A stretch of 59,968 nt of DNA from an uncultured Verrucomicrobiales bacterium. Lineage in GTDB: Bacteria > Verrucomicrobiota > Verrucomicrobiia > Verrucomicrobiales > Akkermansiaceae. The notes under the pieces are model-generated. The model saw only the letters and a program-made list of their open reading frames with translations, was not told the DNA's origin and made no database searches. The stretch spans positions 1-59,968 of the forward strand of contig CALDZJ010000003.1 in the NCBI GenBank assembly GCA_937944055.1, written 5' to 3'. Below are positions 43,388 to 52,807 of this stretch, in pieces (positions within the stretch are counted from its first letter, which is position 1; each line of letters opens with the position of its first letter). Position numbers and translations under genes: made by a program.

Positions 43388-43419
43388 GGATCAAGAAAGG
43401 TATGCAGTAAGGTTTGGCT

Positions 43420-45309
43420 CTAGGCTTCAGTCGTTTCCTTTTCGGGCTTTTCCGAAGGTTCCTCGAGAGGGGCAGAACTCTTAGGCTCTTCCCACTGAGG
43501 GAAGAAGTCCTTATCATGGTCAGGGCGACTATACTCGTAAGGCCCGCGATAAACCGCGATATCGAAGGTGAAGTTTCCGTGTCCCGGAGGAGTCGGAGTG
43601 GCCCACTCAAGCGTCGTGGCATCCCAAGGGTTATCACTCGTAACCTTCTTACCCCAGAAGTAGCTGATGATCATATTGAGGAGGAAAGGAATTTGGAAAA
43701 TAGCGAGAGCGATGGCCGCTCCGGTCATGACCTCGTTGAGCGAAATATTATCAGCCACGGTTTGACCGAAGACGTTCACCCCATCAGAGGCTTTCTCAAT
43801 GTAACCCTCACCTCCGTTATACCAACGACGGTGGAAACCTGCCATTCCCTGCGTGAGCATGGGGAAGAAGAGAAGGTTCATGCAGACCAAGGAGGGCCAG
43901 AAGTGCAAGTGACCGAGAAAGTTGTCCATAAAACGCCCCGTCATCTTAGGATACCAATGATACACTCCAGCGAAGAGGCCGAAGAGAATACCGGGCGCCA
44001 CCACATAGTGGAAGTGACCGATCACGTAATAGGTATCGTGAAGGTGAAGGTCCGCGAGGTTGAAGGCGAGCGGAAGGCCAGTCAGACCGCCGATTCCAAA
44101 CATTGGAAGGAAGGCTGCGGCCCAGATCATGGGCATCGTGAAGCGGATCGAGCCACCCCAGAGTGAAATGATCAAAGAGGTGAGTAGAATCACCGAGGGC
44201 ACCGAGATCAGAACGGTGGTGGTTTGGAAGAAGGTCGAGATGACCGGCCCCATTCCGGTAAGATACATGTGGTGAGCCCAAACGATGAAAGAAAGGAAAC
44301 CGAGAACAATGACGCCCCAGACCATCGGCTTATATCCCCAAAGCGGCTTACGAGTGTTACAAGGAATGATCTCAGCAACACAGGCAATCGCCGGAAGAAG
44401 GAGAACATACACCTCAGGGTGACCGAGGAACCAGAAAAGGTGTTGGAAAAGAAGTGGGCTACCAGAACCGGAGAGATCCAAGGCCACATCATCAGCCGCC
44501 GAGTAGAGTCCAGTCGGCATGAAGAAACTCGAGCCGACCATGCGGTCCATCAGCTGCATGATGCCAGCCGCCTCGAGCGGTGGGAAAGCGAGGAGAAGGA
44601 GAAAACCAGTCACCAACATCGCCCAAACGAAGAACGGGAGACGCATCCAAGTGAGGCCTTTAGCACGAAGCTGAATAATGGTGGTGATGAAGTTCACCGA
44701 GCCAAGAAGTGAGGAAGTAATGAGGAGGACCAGACCGATCAGCCACTGCGTTTGTCCCGCGAGGAGCTGATTCACGATTTGTCGATCCGCGTAACCCGCC
44801 AGCGGCGAATAGTTCGTCCAGCCAGACTTTGCCGCGCCGGACTCCATGAAGAAACTCATGCACATCACGATTCCACCAGCGAGATAGACCCAGAAACTGG
44901 CCATGTTGAGCTTCGGGAAGGCCATATCGGGAGCACCGATTTGAAGCGGAGTGACATAGTTACCAAAAGCGGCGAAACCGAGCGGCACCACTCCGAGGAA
45001 AACCATGATCGTTCCGTGCATCGCTCCGAACATGTTATAAGTCTCACCGGTGACCTTTCCGTCATCCAACCAACGGCCCTTCCAGCCGTCTGTGAAGATC
45101 CAGCTTAAATAGCCAGGGAGCGGCTCATGAGGATAAGCGATGCTCCAACGCATCACGATCATTAGAAAGAAGCCGAACAGCAGGAAAGCTCCCGCAGCGA
45201 GGCCATACTGGATTCCGATCGTTTTATGATCTGTGGAGAAGAGATATTTCTTCCAAAATGGAAGCTCGTGATGGTGATCGTGGGAGTCCGCACTCATGGT
45301 CTTTGTCAA
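43420..45309 (-). CDS. coxA: Cytochrome c oxidase subunit I (aa3/caa3 type)
   Basis: A 629-residue, twelve-helix heme-copper oxygen reductase subunit. CuB and heme ligands are intact: WFLGHPEVYVLLLPA with the His and cross-linked Tyr, AHHMYLTGM with the His pair, and HDTYYVIGHFHYVVAPG for the two hemes. The N-terminal STDHKTIGIQYG is the usual start of type A subunits. A His-rich head (SADSHDHHHE) precedes it; translation could begin at 45309 or at the second Met (45297). This is the only subunit I of the operon with an intact active site. Confidence 0.95.
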   Translation of the reverse strand: MTKTMSADSHDHHHELPFWKKYLFSTDHKTIGIQYGLAAGAFLLFGFFLMIVMRWSIAYPHEPLPGYLSWIFTDGWKGRWLDDGKVTGETYNMFGAMHGTIMVFLGVVPLGFAAFGNYVTPLQIGAPDMAFPKLNMASFWVYLAGGIVMCMSFFMESGAAKSGWTNYSPLAGYADRQIVNQLLAGQTQWLIGLVLLITSSLLGSVNFITTIIQLRAKGLTWMRLPFFVWAMLVTGFLLLLAFPPLEAAGIMQLMDRMVGSSFFMPTGLYSAADDVALDLSGSGSPLLFQHLFWFLGHPEVYVLLLPAIACVAEIIPCNTRKPLWGYKPMVWGVIVLGFLSFIVWAHHMYLTGMGPVISTFFQTTTVLISVPSVILLTSLIISLWGGSIRFTMPMIWAAAFLPMFGIGGLTGLPLAFNLADLHLHDTYYVIGHFHYVVAPGILFGLFAGVYHWYPKMTGRFMDNFLGHLHFWPSLVCMNLLFFPMLTQGMAGFHRRWYNGGEGYIEKASDGVNVFGQTVADNISLNEVMTGAAIALAIFQIPFLLNMIISYFWGKKVTSDNPWDATTLEWATPTPPGHGNFTFDIAVYRGPYEYSRPDHDKDFFPQWEEPKSSAPLEEPSEKPEKETTEA

Positions 45310-45324
45310 TGGTCGGTTAAAGGA

Positions 45325-46095
45325 TTATTCGGCAGCTGGGATGGGCTCCCAAGTTTCTGGATCGAGAAGGGTATCTGGAGCTAAATTGTCACCGGGAAGC
45401 ATTTTGTCGTGATTTTTCTTCAACTCTTCTGCGGTGGTCGGCATTCCACCACGTGCCTTAGAAATCTTGAGCGCCTCTTCTGCCATTTCAGGAGTCACGA
45501 GGCTCGCATTATTCCCCCACGAGGTGCGGATGTAGGTCATGACTGCCGCCAACTCCTTAGGGCCGAAGTTGGCTCCAATCGCTGCCATATTTCCGTTATA
45601 GGTCGTTCCCGCCACTTCGATGGGGCCGCCCACTCCATTATGAATAATCATGGCCAACTTTTCGGTGTTTCCGGTGACCCACTCGGAGCCTGCAAGAGGT
45701 GGGAACTCGCCCCCGCCCATCCCGCTTGACTGGTGGCAGGAGGCACAGGCCGCGTATTGTTTTTGCCCCTCTTTTTGGAGAAGTGCGAGAGCTGGAATAG
45801 GCTGAAGTGGCACTTCTTCTTTGACCGGAGATTTTCCGCGGACGTATCCATCCTTCACCAATTCATTGTATCCGAAGAAAGATCCGCCCTGCCCCATCAC
45901 GGCACCGCCAACAAGGACGACGATTCCAGAGACTAAAATGAGCCAAAGAGAGACCGCTTCCATGCCATTTTCACGGAGCGATTTCTCGCGCCCGACGGCT
46001 GGGGGAGCATCTTTAATTGCAGCGTGAGCTTCCGAGACATTGATGGTCTCGTTGAGATCGGGTCGCAAGTCGTGCTTAGATTCAGAAGTCGCCAT
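45325..46095 (-). CDS. Membrane-anchored mono-heme cytochrome c
   Basis: A 256-residue protein with a cytoplasmic N-terminus of about 45 residues, one helix (AVSLWLILVSGIVVLVGGAVMG) and a periplasmic cytochrome c domain. Heme site CASCH, axial Met probably in NGNMAAIGANFG, C-terminal helix LAAVMTYIRTSWGN. The position after the CcoO-like gene suggests the CcoP place of a cbb3 operon, but it has one heme and a different helix arrangement. It probably shuttles electrons to coxB. It resembles the cytochrome domain of the 22456-24036 protein. Confidence 0.82.
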   Translation of the reverse strand: MATSESKHDLRPDLNETINVSEAHAAIKDAPPAVGREKSLRENGMEAVSLWLILVSGIVVLVGGAVMGQGGSFFGYNELVKDGYVRGKSPVKEEVPLQPIPALALLQKEGQKQYAACASCHQSSGMGGGEFPPLAGSEWVTGNTEKLAMIIHNGVGGPIEVAGTTYNGNMAAIGANFGPKELAAVMTYIRTSWGNNASLVTPEMAEEALKISKARGGMPTTAEELKKNHDKMLPGDNLAPDTLLDPETWEPIPAAE

Positions 46096-46099
46096 GAAC

Positions 46100-46834
46100 T
46101 TATTCTACTACGGTAGCCTGGGGATTATGATTGAGGATCTCGGGCAAGGGTTGGCCGAGAGTGTCCTTTTTGAGTGAAATCAGATAGCTGGCCAACTGGC
46201 GGGCGCGATCCTTCGGGCGAACGCCCTTTCCTTCTTCAGTGTCTACGGCGAGGAATCCCCCGCCCGCTCCGTTAAGAGCGACCAGCTCGAAGAGGCTCGT
46301 CTTAGAAGGACAGCTCGATCGCTCTGGAAGATCCTGCGAACCCACGCGGTAATTGCGGACTCCACGAGGATTGTAAAGATGCTGGAGCACCCAGTCCTCC
46401 GGAGTGAGCTCGCTTCCTTTTAAATTTTGCTCCAAACGGCGTCCGAGGTTTGCCAAATCTGGGCCGACACGACTCTGACCAAGGTGTGCTACTTTCTCAC
46501 CCTCGAAGTCCATCGCAAGAGTCTCGCGGCGAGTGTCAGCATTGTCCGCAGTCTTACGGAGGCCTGCCCATTCATCACGGAAAACGTCGTTTCCAGCATA
46601 AGTGGGACGGATCAGCTGAGTGTGACATTGATAGCAACCCTCTTGACCGTAAATGATCGAGCCCTCCGTGACACGCCCATCGCGCTTTGGAATGAAGACC
46701 CCAGAGACAGCCGCCCCTTCTTCATACTTAATTGGCTCCAGCGAGCGCATCTTGGAAAACGGAAGCACGACGGCTACGAGCCAAGGAAAGCCAAAGCTAG
46801 CGAGCAAGCCGAAGATAAATGCTTTAAAAGTCAT
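46100..46834 (-). CDS. ccoO: CcoO-like (cbb3 subunit II) mono-heme cytochrome, probable Met-to-Cys axial change
   Basis: A 244-residue protein with one N-terminal helix and a periplasmic cytochrome domain. Family marks are GSIIYGQEGCYQCHTQLIRP (heme site CYQCH at 67-71) and GQSRVGPDLANLGRR. In the family the distal Met comes after HLYxPR in a S-x-M-P context. Here the corresponding stretch RNYRVGSQDLPERSSCPSKT has no Met and Cys175 falls at that place. The protein has a Glu/Asp-rich C-terminus. It is encoded directly after the CcoN-like gene, the normal cbb3 order, but that partner has lost its active site. Confidence 0.82.
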   Translation of the reverse strand: MTFKAFIFGLLASFGFPWLVAVVLPFSKMRSLEPIKYEEGAAVSGVFIPKRDGRVTEGSIIYGQEGCYQCHTQLIRPTYAGNDVFRDEWAGLRKTADNADTRRETLAMDFEGEKVAHLGQSRVGPDLANLGRRLEQNLKGSELTPEDWVLQHLYNPRGVRNYRVGSQDLPERSSCPSKTSLFELVALNGAGGGFLAVDTEEGKGVRPKDRARQLASYLISLKKDTLGQPLPEILNHNPQATVVE

Positions 46835-46858
46835 GATTCAAAAAAAATGGGGTGGCAA

Positions 46859-48346
46859 TTAAGCAGAAGCGGATCCGATGTTGTCAATTTCCCCCTCGGG
46901 GCCGTGCGGACTCTCCGCATGGTGACCCTTGAGAAGGGTGGGATGAGAAGAGCGACGCCCCAAGCGGGCCCACATCAAAAGAAGGTGAAGACAGAAGAAA
47001 AGATTCGCGAATAAGAGGAAGGCCCAAGCGAGTGTCACTCCCCAACCATACTGGCTAGCGCGCTCCGCCATCGTTGCGAAAGGCTGAGCGACGTCTTCGA
47101 TCCCCTGCCCTTGCGTGACCCCACCCACCACGGCACAAATCACGATGGAAGCGACGCCATAAAGTGAGAGAAAGAAGTGCCACGAAATGAAGCGACGGGA
47201 CAGCCACTCACGACGCGTGATGCGGGGAACAATGAAGTAAATCGCTCCGAAGGCACATAGGGAAAACACTCCGTAGAGGCCGAGGATATCTAAACCGTAT
47301 CCTGAGTAGCTGAACTGAGTCATCTTCATCGCGGGCACCGTGTGAAGGACAAAGGAGAGCACTCCGTAGGCTACGAAAAGAACGACCCCGCTGCTGGTGA
47401 AGCGCAGCGATGGACTTTCGGCAACGATCTCACCATGCCCGTAAACTGTTTGGAGAATGTTAATCCCGACCGAAATAGCGGGGATCAATATCAAGACCAT
47501 GGCGGCTGCTCCAGCATAAGGAAGGAACTGTGGGATCGGAGCTCCGAAGAGCTTCTGCATCCCCGCCCAAGGACCAAGGAAGGCTAAGGCCCAAAAGCCA
47601 AAGAGTGCCAGATTGTAGCTGTAAACCGGACGGCCCGTCACCTTTGGCGCGAGGTAGTAAGCGCTCGCTAAAGCAGTCGGCAAGAAGAACAGCAGGAAGA
47701 GCGCACTCTTAAACCAAGCGGCAATCGCGGAAGCCATGACAGGATGACCATCGAAAACAAAAACGAAGAGAAAAGCGGTGACCGCGATCCACGGGAACCA
47801 AAGAAGCCCAGCGAGGAGATACCATTGACTCACGTAAACATGACCGGCATCGCGAACCTGAAACTGCACAAGCGACCAAATGGTAATGGCCAAGTAGCAA
47901 AGAATCAAAAGCGGCCAAATGAAACCGGGAAACTCCATGTAGGCGATCCCAGAGCCATTTCCGGTCAAAATACACACGAGGCCGATGAAAACGAAAAGGT
48001 TCCAAAGATGGCCAACCGCGAGAATCGTGCCGGCATTGGTGCATTCCTTGCGAGAAAGGCGAGCCATGAGCCAGATGATGATTCCAAAGGCCGCTTGTGC
48101 GCCCCAACCATAGATGAGAGCGCTCATGTGAGCCCCATCTACCCGCCCAGCATCAAGAAAGGAAAAACAGCTCAAGAACTCAGGGGAATGCTTCTTCGCA
48201 GAAGCCACCAGCCCGAGGACGATCGCGAGTGCGAGCCAAACGGCTCCGCTTGTGAAGAAAAACATCACTGGGTGACGCAGTGAGCGATCGATCGAAGCAC
48301 GCAAAGCGACGTCGTTTGATTCAGCAGTGGAAGTGGTCTCAGCCAT
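46859..48346 (-). CDS. CcoN-like subunit lacking the heme-copper active site
   Basis: A 495-residue, about twelve-helix protein that aligns without gaps to cbb3 CcoN through RPVYSYNLALFGFWALAF (239-256), but the cofactor ligands are gone. Measured from the shared RPVYSY motif, CcoN His207 (WYGHNA) is Ser214 here (WFKSA), Tyr251 is Gly258, and the CuB pair His257-His258 (WAGPHH) is Gln264-Lys265 (WAGMQK). The two-heme motif GHVH is GLYG (356-359). Only the CcoN His60 equivalent remains (His73 in DGAHMSALIYGWG). The frame is open and hydrophobicity is kept, so it is a conserved non-catalytic subunit rather than a pseudogene. The comparison sequence is recalled from memory. Confidence 0.85.
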   Translation of the reverse strand: MAETTSTAESNDVALRASIDRSLRHPVMFFFTSGAVWLALAIVLGLVASAKKHSPEFLSCFSFLDAGRVDGAHMSALIYGWGAQAAFGIIIWLMARLSRKECTNAGTILAVGHLWNLFVFIGLVCILTGNGSGIAYMEFPGFIWPLLILCYLAITIWSLVQFQVRDAGHVYVSQWYLLAGLLWFPWIAVTAFLFVFVFDGHPVMASAIAAWFKSALFLLFFLPTALASAYYLAPKVTGRPVYSYNLALFGFWALAFLGPWAGMQKLFGAPIPQFLPYAGAAAMVLILIPAISVGINILQTVYGHGEIVAESPSLRFTSSGVVLFVAYGVLSFVLHTVPAMKMTQFSYSGYGLDILGLYGVFSLCAFGAIYFIVPRITRREWLSRRFISWHFFLSLYGVASIVICAVVGGVTQGQGIEDVAQPFATMAERASQYGWGVTLAWAFLLFANLFFCLHLLLMWARLGRRSSHPTLLKGHHAESPHGPEGEIDNIGSASA

Positions 48347-48378
48347 GAGAAAAAGTGGTTTAAAAGCCTCGTGGAAGC

Positions 48379-48711
48379 TTACTCGGAAGCGGGTTCAGGT
48401 TCTGCTGGTGCCTTCGCAGCCGGCTTTGGGACGGCCACTTTACCAGGAGTGGGTTTGGAAGCGATCAGCGAGGCGGCGCTCGCCTGAAAGGCCTCGTCTA
48501 AAGCATCTTGATTTAAATTTTTATCCTGAGCGTTATCGACCTCAGCACGCAGCGCGCGGCGATCCTCAGCGGCTGCTTCCATCGCGGAATCAACTCGCGC
48601 ATGAGTAATCGGACGGAGAATGATGCAAGCGATGCCAAAGGCAGTCACAAGAAGGAGGGCCACCCAGAAGGCGGTGAATCGCTTGAGAGGATTGTCGCGA
48701 GTGTGATCCAT
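48379..48711 (-). CDS. Small single-helix membrane protein of the act/cco operon
   Basis: A 110-residue protein with one helix (FTAFWVALLLVTAFGIACIIL) near the N-terminus, an acidic helix (AMEAAAEDRRALRAEVDNAQ) and a Pro/Ala/Lys-rich tail. It lies 5 bases after actF. It may take the place of the small ActG subunit of Alternative Complex III, or join the CcoN-like module that follows; the sequence does not decide. Confidence 0.6.
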   Translation of the reverse strand: MDHTRDNPLKRFTAFWVALLLVTAFGIACIILRPITHARVDSAMEAAAEDRRALRAEVDNAQDKNLNQDALDEAFQASAASLIASKPTPGKVAVPKPAAKAPAEPEPASE

Positions 48712-48716
48712 GACGT

Positions 48717-50042
48717 TTAGTTATGAAGGTTAGCGGACTCGAGGATGCGAGGATCGCGGTGAGGATAAAGGGCTGCCGAGGTGAGGTTGCGCAGGTAGAA
48801 GAAAAGGAAGCCGGAAACGGCGATGACGAGAGCAAGAATATCTCCCACCCAAGATCCACCGAGCCAGAGCTGTGGAACATGATCCACCACGAGACCAACC
48901 GAAGGCCCACGCTCAGGAATGATCATATGGTAAACATCAACCACATGCATAAAGAGAATGTAGCAGCAGAGGCCGATCATGAACTTCTGATTCTTCTTCA
49001 CGTCTGAGCGAAGGAGCGCAAGGAACGGAAGCGCAAAGTGCATGAAGACGAGCGAAAGACTGACAAGATTCCAGTTCTCAGTGTTCCGCAGGAGGAAGTA
49101 ACGAGTCTCCTCCGTGATATTGGCATACCAGATGAGGAAGAATTGAGAGAAAGAAACATAAGCCCAGAAAACGGTGAAGGCGAAGCAGAGCTTACCCATG
49201 ATGTGGTAGTGCTCTTGGGTGACGACATTTTTCAAGTAACCCGCACGCTGGAGGAAAATTCCGGTAAGGATGAGAACCGCCATCGAGTTGAGGGCCGATC
49301 CCGCGAAGATGTAAACTCCGAACATGGTGGAGAACCATGAGAAATCGAGAGCCATCACGAGATCGAGCGCGAGGAAAGTCAAAGTGACGCCAAAGACAAT
49401 CATACTCCAAGAAGAATGCTTACGAGCGGCGAAGAGATTATCAGTGCCGGGATTATTGTCAGTGTCCTGCGCGATTGAGAACTTACGGACCAGCCAGATG
49501 AAGAACCCAAGGCCGATGAAATAGGTGAAGAAACGAGCAAGCCAGAAACCGGGATTGAGGTAAAAGACCTTGGCAGCGAGGAGGTGATCGTGAGTATTAC
49601 TACTGTGGAATAAGGCATCCTTCGCACTCATTTCTGGGTGGGCCTTTACCGCGGCATCGTAAGAGGTCATCCACTCCCAGAGATACTGCTGCACTCCGGG
49701 GAAAAGGAAGGGAATGCAGAAGATGAAAAGAAAAGGAAAGACGAAGCCGAGATTCTCCATCATCCGGCGAACTGAGGTCCCCCACCCTGAGTTGGAAAGG
49801 TTATGAAGGAAGGTCCAAAAGCAACCGCCGAGCGCGAGAGTCAGGATAAAGAAGACGGCAAAGAGCCATGAGAAAGCGTAGGAACCATGCGCGCTACCAC
49901 TTCCCACAAGAAGATAAATGATGCTCGCAAGGAGACCAACCCCACCGATGATGCCGGAGAGAAACTGAATTTTCGCAATTTTGCTTTTTTCCAGATGCTC
50001 CCCGTTACTTGGGATGTCTTTTGATGTCACTTGATGTGCCAT
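48717..50042 (-). CDS. actF: Alternative Complex III subunit ActF
   Basis: A 441-residue, ten-helix integral membrane protein. Features typical of ActF are a first helix pair with LSGIIGGVGLLASIIYLLVG, the loop GGCFWTFLHNLSNSGWGTSVRR, and the later helices with FWAYVSFSQFFLIWYANITEE. ActF is a smaller relative of the NrfD-like ActC that lacks a quinol site in known structures. It is 28 bases after actE and co-oriented with the rest. Confidence 0.92.
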   Translation of the reverse strand: MAHQVTSKDIPSNGEHLEKSKIAKIQFLSGIIGGVGLLASIIYLLVGSGSAHGSYAFSWLFAVFFILTLALGGCFWTFLHNLSNSGWGTSVRRMMENLGFVFPFLFIFCIPFLFPGVQQYLWEWMTSYDAAVKAHPEMSAKDALFHSSNTHDHLLAAKVFYLNPGFWLARFFTYFIGLGFFIWLVRKFSIAQDTDNNPGTDNLFAARKHSSWSMIVFGVTLTFLALDLVMALDFSWFSTMFGVYIFAGSALNSMAVLILTGIFLQRAGYLKNVVTQEHYHIMGKLCFAFTVFWAYVSFSQFFLIWYANITEETRYFLLRNTENWNLVSLSLVFMHFALPFLALLRSDVKKNQKFMIGLCCYILFMHVVDVYHMIIPERGPSVGLVVDHVPQLWLGGSWVGDILALVIAVSGFLFFYLRNLTSAALYPHRDPRILESANLHN

Positions 50043-50069
50043 GTCGTGATGAGTCAGATGAAAGAGAAG

Positions 50070-50696
50070 TTATTTGGCAGAAGCCTGAAGAGCGCGAAGG
50101 TAAGCCACAATGGCCCAGCGGTCGCGCACGGGAATGTTGTGCTTATAGGCACCCATGCTGCCCTTACCATTCGTAATGATGTCATAGATGAGACCATCCG
50201 GATGGGTTGCGGGGAGAGTCGTTAAAAGAGTGGGCACCGTAATGATGGGATCAGCTTTCGCGAAGTAGGCAGCGACGACGCCTTTGCCATTCCCAGATTT
50301 GCCGTGGCAGATCGCGCAGTGGACATTGAACATGTCTTTTCCGCGAGCAAGGAGGCCGACAGAGTCCGACTCATTCTCGAGGCCAAGCTCCTCGGGCATT
50401 CCATTTCCGAACGAGCCGCTGAGCTTCCCATCGAAGTAATATCCAGCCCGACCAACTCCAAATTCAAGTGGCATGACACCACTATCGGCATTCTTAGGAA
50501 CGGTGCCTAGAACCGGACGGCGGGAGCCCATTCCATCGGCGAAGAAACTATTCGCGGACTGAGCCTTCACCTTATCTTGGTGATCCATATCGGGGAACAC
50601 CTCAATAGGCGCCTTCGAGAACTTATCACCACGGAAGCCGAAGACACCGACGACGAGGACGGCAAGGGCGATGAGAGTGAGGAAAAAATATTTCAT
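50070..50696 (-). CDS. actE: Alternative Complex III mono-heme cytochrome ActE
   Basis: A 208-residue protein with an N-terminal hydrophobic anchor or signal (FLTLIALAVLVVGVFGF) and a cytochrome c domain with heme site HCAICHG and probable axial Met in GKGSMGAYKHNI. The segment FPDMDHQDKVKAQ is typical of ActE. The subunit passes electrons from ActA/ActB hemes and clusters towards the oxidase. It lies 3 bases after actD. Confidence 0.92.
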   Translation of the reverse strand: MKYFFLTLIALAVLVVGVFGFRGDKFSKAPIEVFPDMDHQDKVKAQSANSFFADGMGSRRPVLGTVPKNADSGVMPLEFGVGRAGYYFDGKLSGSFGNGMPEELGLENESDSVGLLARGKDMFNVHCAICHGKSGNGKGVVAAYFAKADPIITVPTLLTTLPATHPDGLIYDIITNGKGSMGAYKHNIPVRDRWAIVAYLRALQASAK

Positions 50697-50699
50697 GGT

Positions 50700-51257
50700 T
50701 TACTCAGAGTCGTCCTCCACAAGTTCGATGTTATCCCCGCCGATTTCATCGAGGAGTGATTTAGTCGCTTCGGCCGAGAACTTCGCGTCGCGTGCCTCGA
50801 TCGCGATGAAGAACTTATCGTCCGTCACGCGGGAGAATTGCTTACTCGCAAAAATCGGGTGGTTCCAACGAGGCAGTCCCATCAGCGCTAGCAATCCGAA
50901 GAGAACTGTGAAGCCCGAGAAAAGAATGGTGAGCTCAAACATCACCGGGAAGAAAGCCGCGGTGGTGAAAATGTTCGCGGGTTTGCCTTGCACGATCGTT
51001 GGGTAAAGACCGACCTGCGTGGTGTAAGCGAGAGTGATCGCAGTCAAAAAACCCGTCACTCCACCAATGAAGACGAAGTAAGGAAGAATGGAGCGTTTAA
51101 TCCCCATCGCATCATCAAGACCGTGGATCGGATACGGTGAGTAGCAATCCCACTTCTTAAATCCGGCATCGCGGACCTTCTCGGCAGCTTTATAGAGCTG
51201 CGAAGCATTTTTAAATTCGGCTAAGTAGCCGTAAACTCTGCGGACCTTCGTGCTCAT
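50700..51257 (-). CDS. actD: Alternative Complex III subunit ActD (DUF3341)
   Basis: A 185-residue protein with a soluble N-terminal part ([20 protein letters not shown], a family hallmark), two helices ([40 protein letters not shown]) and a soluble C-terminus with [20 protein letters not shown]. ActD has no cofactor and stabilises the membrane arm. It overlaps actC by ATGA. Confidence 0.93.
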   Translation of the reverse strand: MSTKVRRVYGYLAEFKNASQLYKAAEKVRDAGFKKWDCYSPYPIHGLDDAMGIKRSILPYFVFIGGVTGFLTAITLAYTTQVGLYPTIVQGKPANIFTTAAFFPVMFELTILFSGFTVLFGLLALMGLPRWNHPIFASKQFSRVTDDKFFIAIEARDAKFSAEATKSLLDEIGGDNIELVEDDSE

Positions 51258-52786
51258 GCCTTTTCCGTCTTAGGGGTTGCTTCCTCAAGGCCAGCCTCCT
51301 TGGCGGCACCTTCAGGGTTTTCGTGAATTTCGTATTGGTAGGCCTCGATCAACTCGATGCCATCGTCAGGATGTGCTTTCTTATCCTCATCGTGAGCATC
51401 GCTCTCTTTGAGGGTCCATTTCACCTCAGCAATGTTGATGCAGGGTAAGAAGCGGAGGAAGAGGAGGAAGAGGGCAAGGAACATGCCGATCGTTCCGACA
51501 AAGGTCAGAACATCCACCCCACTCGGGCTGTAAGTTTTCCAATCACCAGGGAGCCACATGCGGGCCAAGGTGGTGACAATGATCACGAAGCGCTCGAACC
51601 ACATTCCGATGTTCACACACATCGCGACGGCCATCACGACCCAGAGGTTTTCACGCATCTTCTTGAACCAGAAGATCTGCGGAGAAAGAACGTTGCAGCC
51701 CATCATGGCGTAGTAAGCCCACCAATAGGGCCCATCGATCCGGAAGAGGAAGGCCGCGCCCTCATACTTCGCACCCGAGTAGAAGGCGATAAAGAGCTCC
51801 ATCAAGTATGCATATCCCACGATCGTTCCGGTCAAGAGGATGATCTTGGCCATGTTATCGATGTGCTTCATCGTGATCATGTCGTGCAGACCGTAAAGGG
51901 CCCGCGCAGGAATCATGATGGTGAGAACCATGGCGAAACCACCGAAGATCGCGCCCGCCACAAAGTAAGGTGGGAAGATCGTGGTGTGCCATCCGGGAAC
52001 CACGGAGGTGGCGAAGTCAAAAGAAACCACCGAGTGCACCGAAAGCACGAGCGGAGTCGAAAGCGCAGCGAGAAGAAGGTAAGCCATCTCGTAGTGACTC
52101 CATTGGCGATTACCGCCACGCCAGCCGAGGGCAAAAATGCCATACATAAACTTCCGGATGCCAGGCTTACAACGATCACGAATCGTCGCGAGGTCAGGAA
52201 CCATTCCGAGGAACCAGAAGATGAGAGAAACGGTGAAGTAGGTCGAAACCGCGAAGACGTCCCAAAGGAGTGGCGACTTGAAGTTTTGCCAGATCGCGTT
52301 TGAGTTCGGGATCGGCGCGAGGAACCAAGCCATCCAAACTCGACCCACGTGGAAGGCGGGGAAAATACCCGCGCACATCACCGCGAAGATCGTCATGGCT
52401 TCGGCCGCTCGGTTAATCGAGGTCCGCCAGTTCTGGCGCGTGAGGAAAAGAATCGCAGAAATGAGCGTTCCAGCGTGGCCAATACCAATCCAGAAAACGA
52501 AGTTCACGATGGGCCATCCCCACATCACGCGGTTCGTGTTTCCCCAGACTCCGACACCGGTCGAAACGAGGTAGGTCAGTCCCCCCACCACACCCACGAG
52601 GGCGATAATTGCGGAAGGAATGAAGAGGATCCACCAGAGGAAAGGCTGACGCCCTTCAACCACCCCGCAAATACGCTCGGTGATCCAGTGGTAGGAACGG
52701 TTATTGAGAATCAACTTCTCGCGCTCAAGCACGGGAATTTTCACCCTTGAAGAGGCGTTCTCAGACTGTGTGGTCGCTTCGGACAT
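51254..52786 (-). CDS. actC: Alternative Complex III quinol-oxidising subunit ActC (NrfD-like)
   Basis: A 510-residue, ten-helix NrfD/PsrC-family protein. It is the quinol-oxidising subunit, with the quinol site at the periplasmic face of the first four-helix bundle. Marks include [24 protein letters not shown] spread over helix 2, [16 protein letters not shown], and [20 protein letters not shown]. The N- and C-termini are soluble and charged. Co-oriented between actB and actD, with 21 bases to actB. Confidence 0.93.
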   Translation of the reverse strand: MSEATTQSENASSRVKIPVLEREKLILNNRSYHWITERICGVVEGRQPFLWWILFIPSAIIALVGVVGGLTYLVSTGVGVWGNTNRVMWGWPIVNFVFWIGIGHAGTLISAILFLTRQNWRTSINRAAEAMTIFAVMCAGIFPAFHVGRVWMAWFLAPIPNSNAIWQNFKSPLLWDVFAVSTYFTVSLIFWFLGMVPDLATIRDRCKPGIRKFMYGIFALGWRGGNRQWSHYEMAYLLLAALSTPLVLSVHSVVSFDFATSVVPGWHTTIFPPYFVAGAIFGGFAMVLTIMIPARALYGLHDMITMKHIDNMAKIILLTGTIVGYAYLMELFIAFYSGAKYEGAAFLFRIDGPYWWAYYAMMGCNVLSPQIFWFKKMRENLWVVMAVAMCVNIGMWFERFVIIVTTLARMWLPGDWKTYSPSGVDVLTFVGTIGMFLALFLLFLRFLPCINIAEVKWTLKESDAHDEDKKAHPDDGIELIEAYQYEIHENPEGAAKEAGLEEATPKTEKA

Positions 52787-52807
52787 AGGTTCAGTCGCAG
52801 GAAAGGT

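Noticed and set aside
43414-44166. 250-codon plus-strand frame opposite coxA
   Set aside because: Charged antisense shadow of a strongly conserved membrane protein gene.
46859-48346. Calling the CcoN-like gene a functional cbb3 oxidase
   Set aside because: All CuB ligands, the cross-linked Tyr and the GHVH heme motif are replaced.
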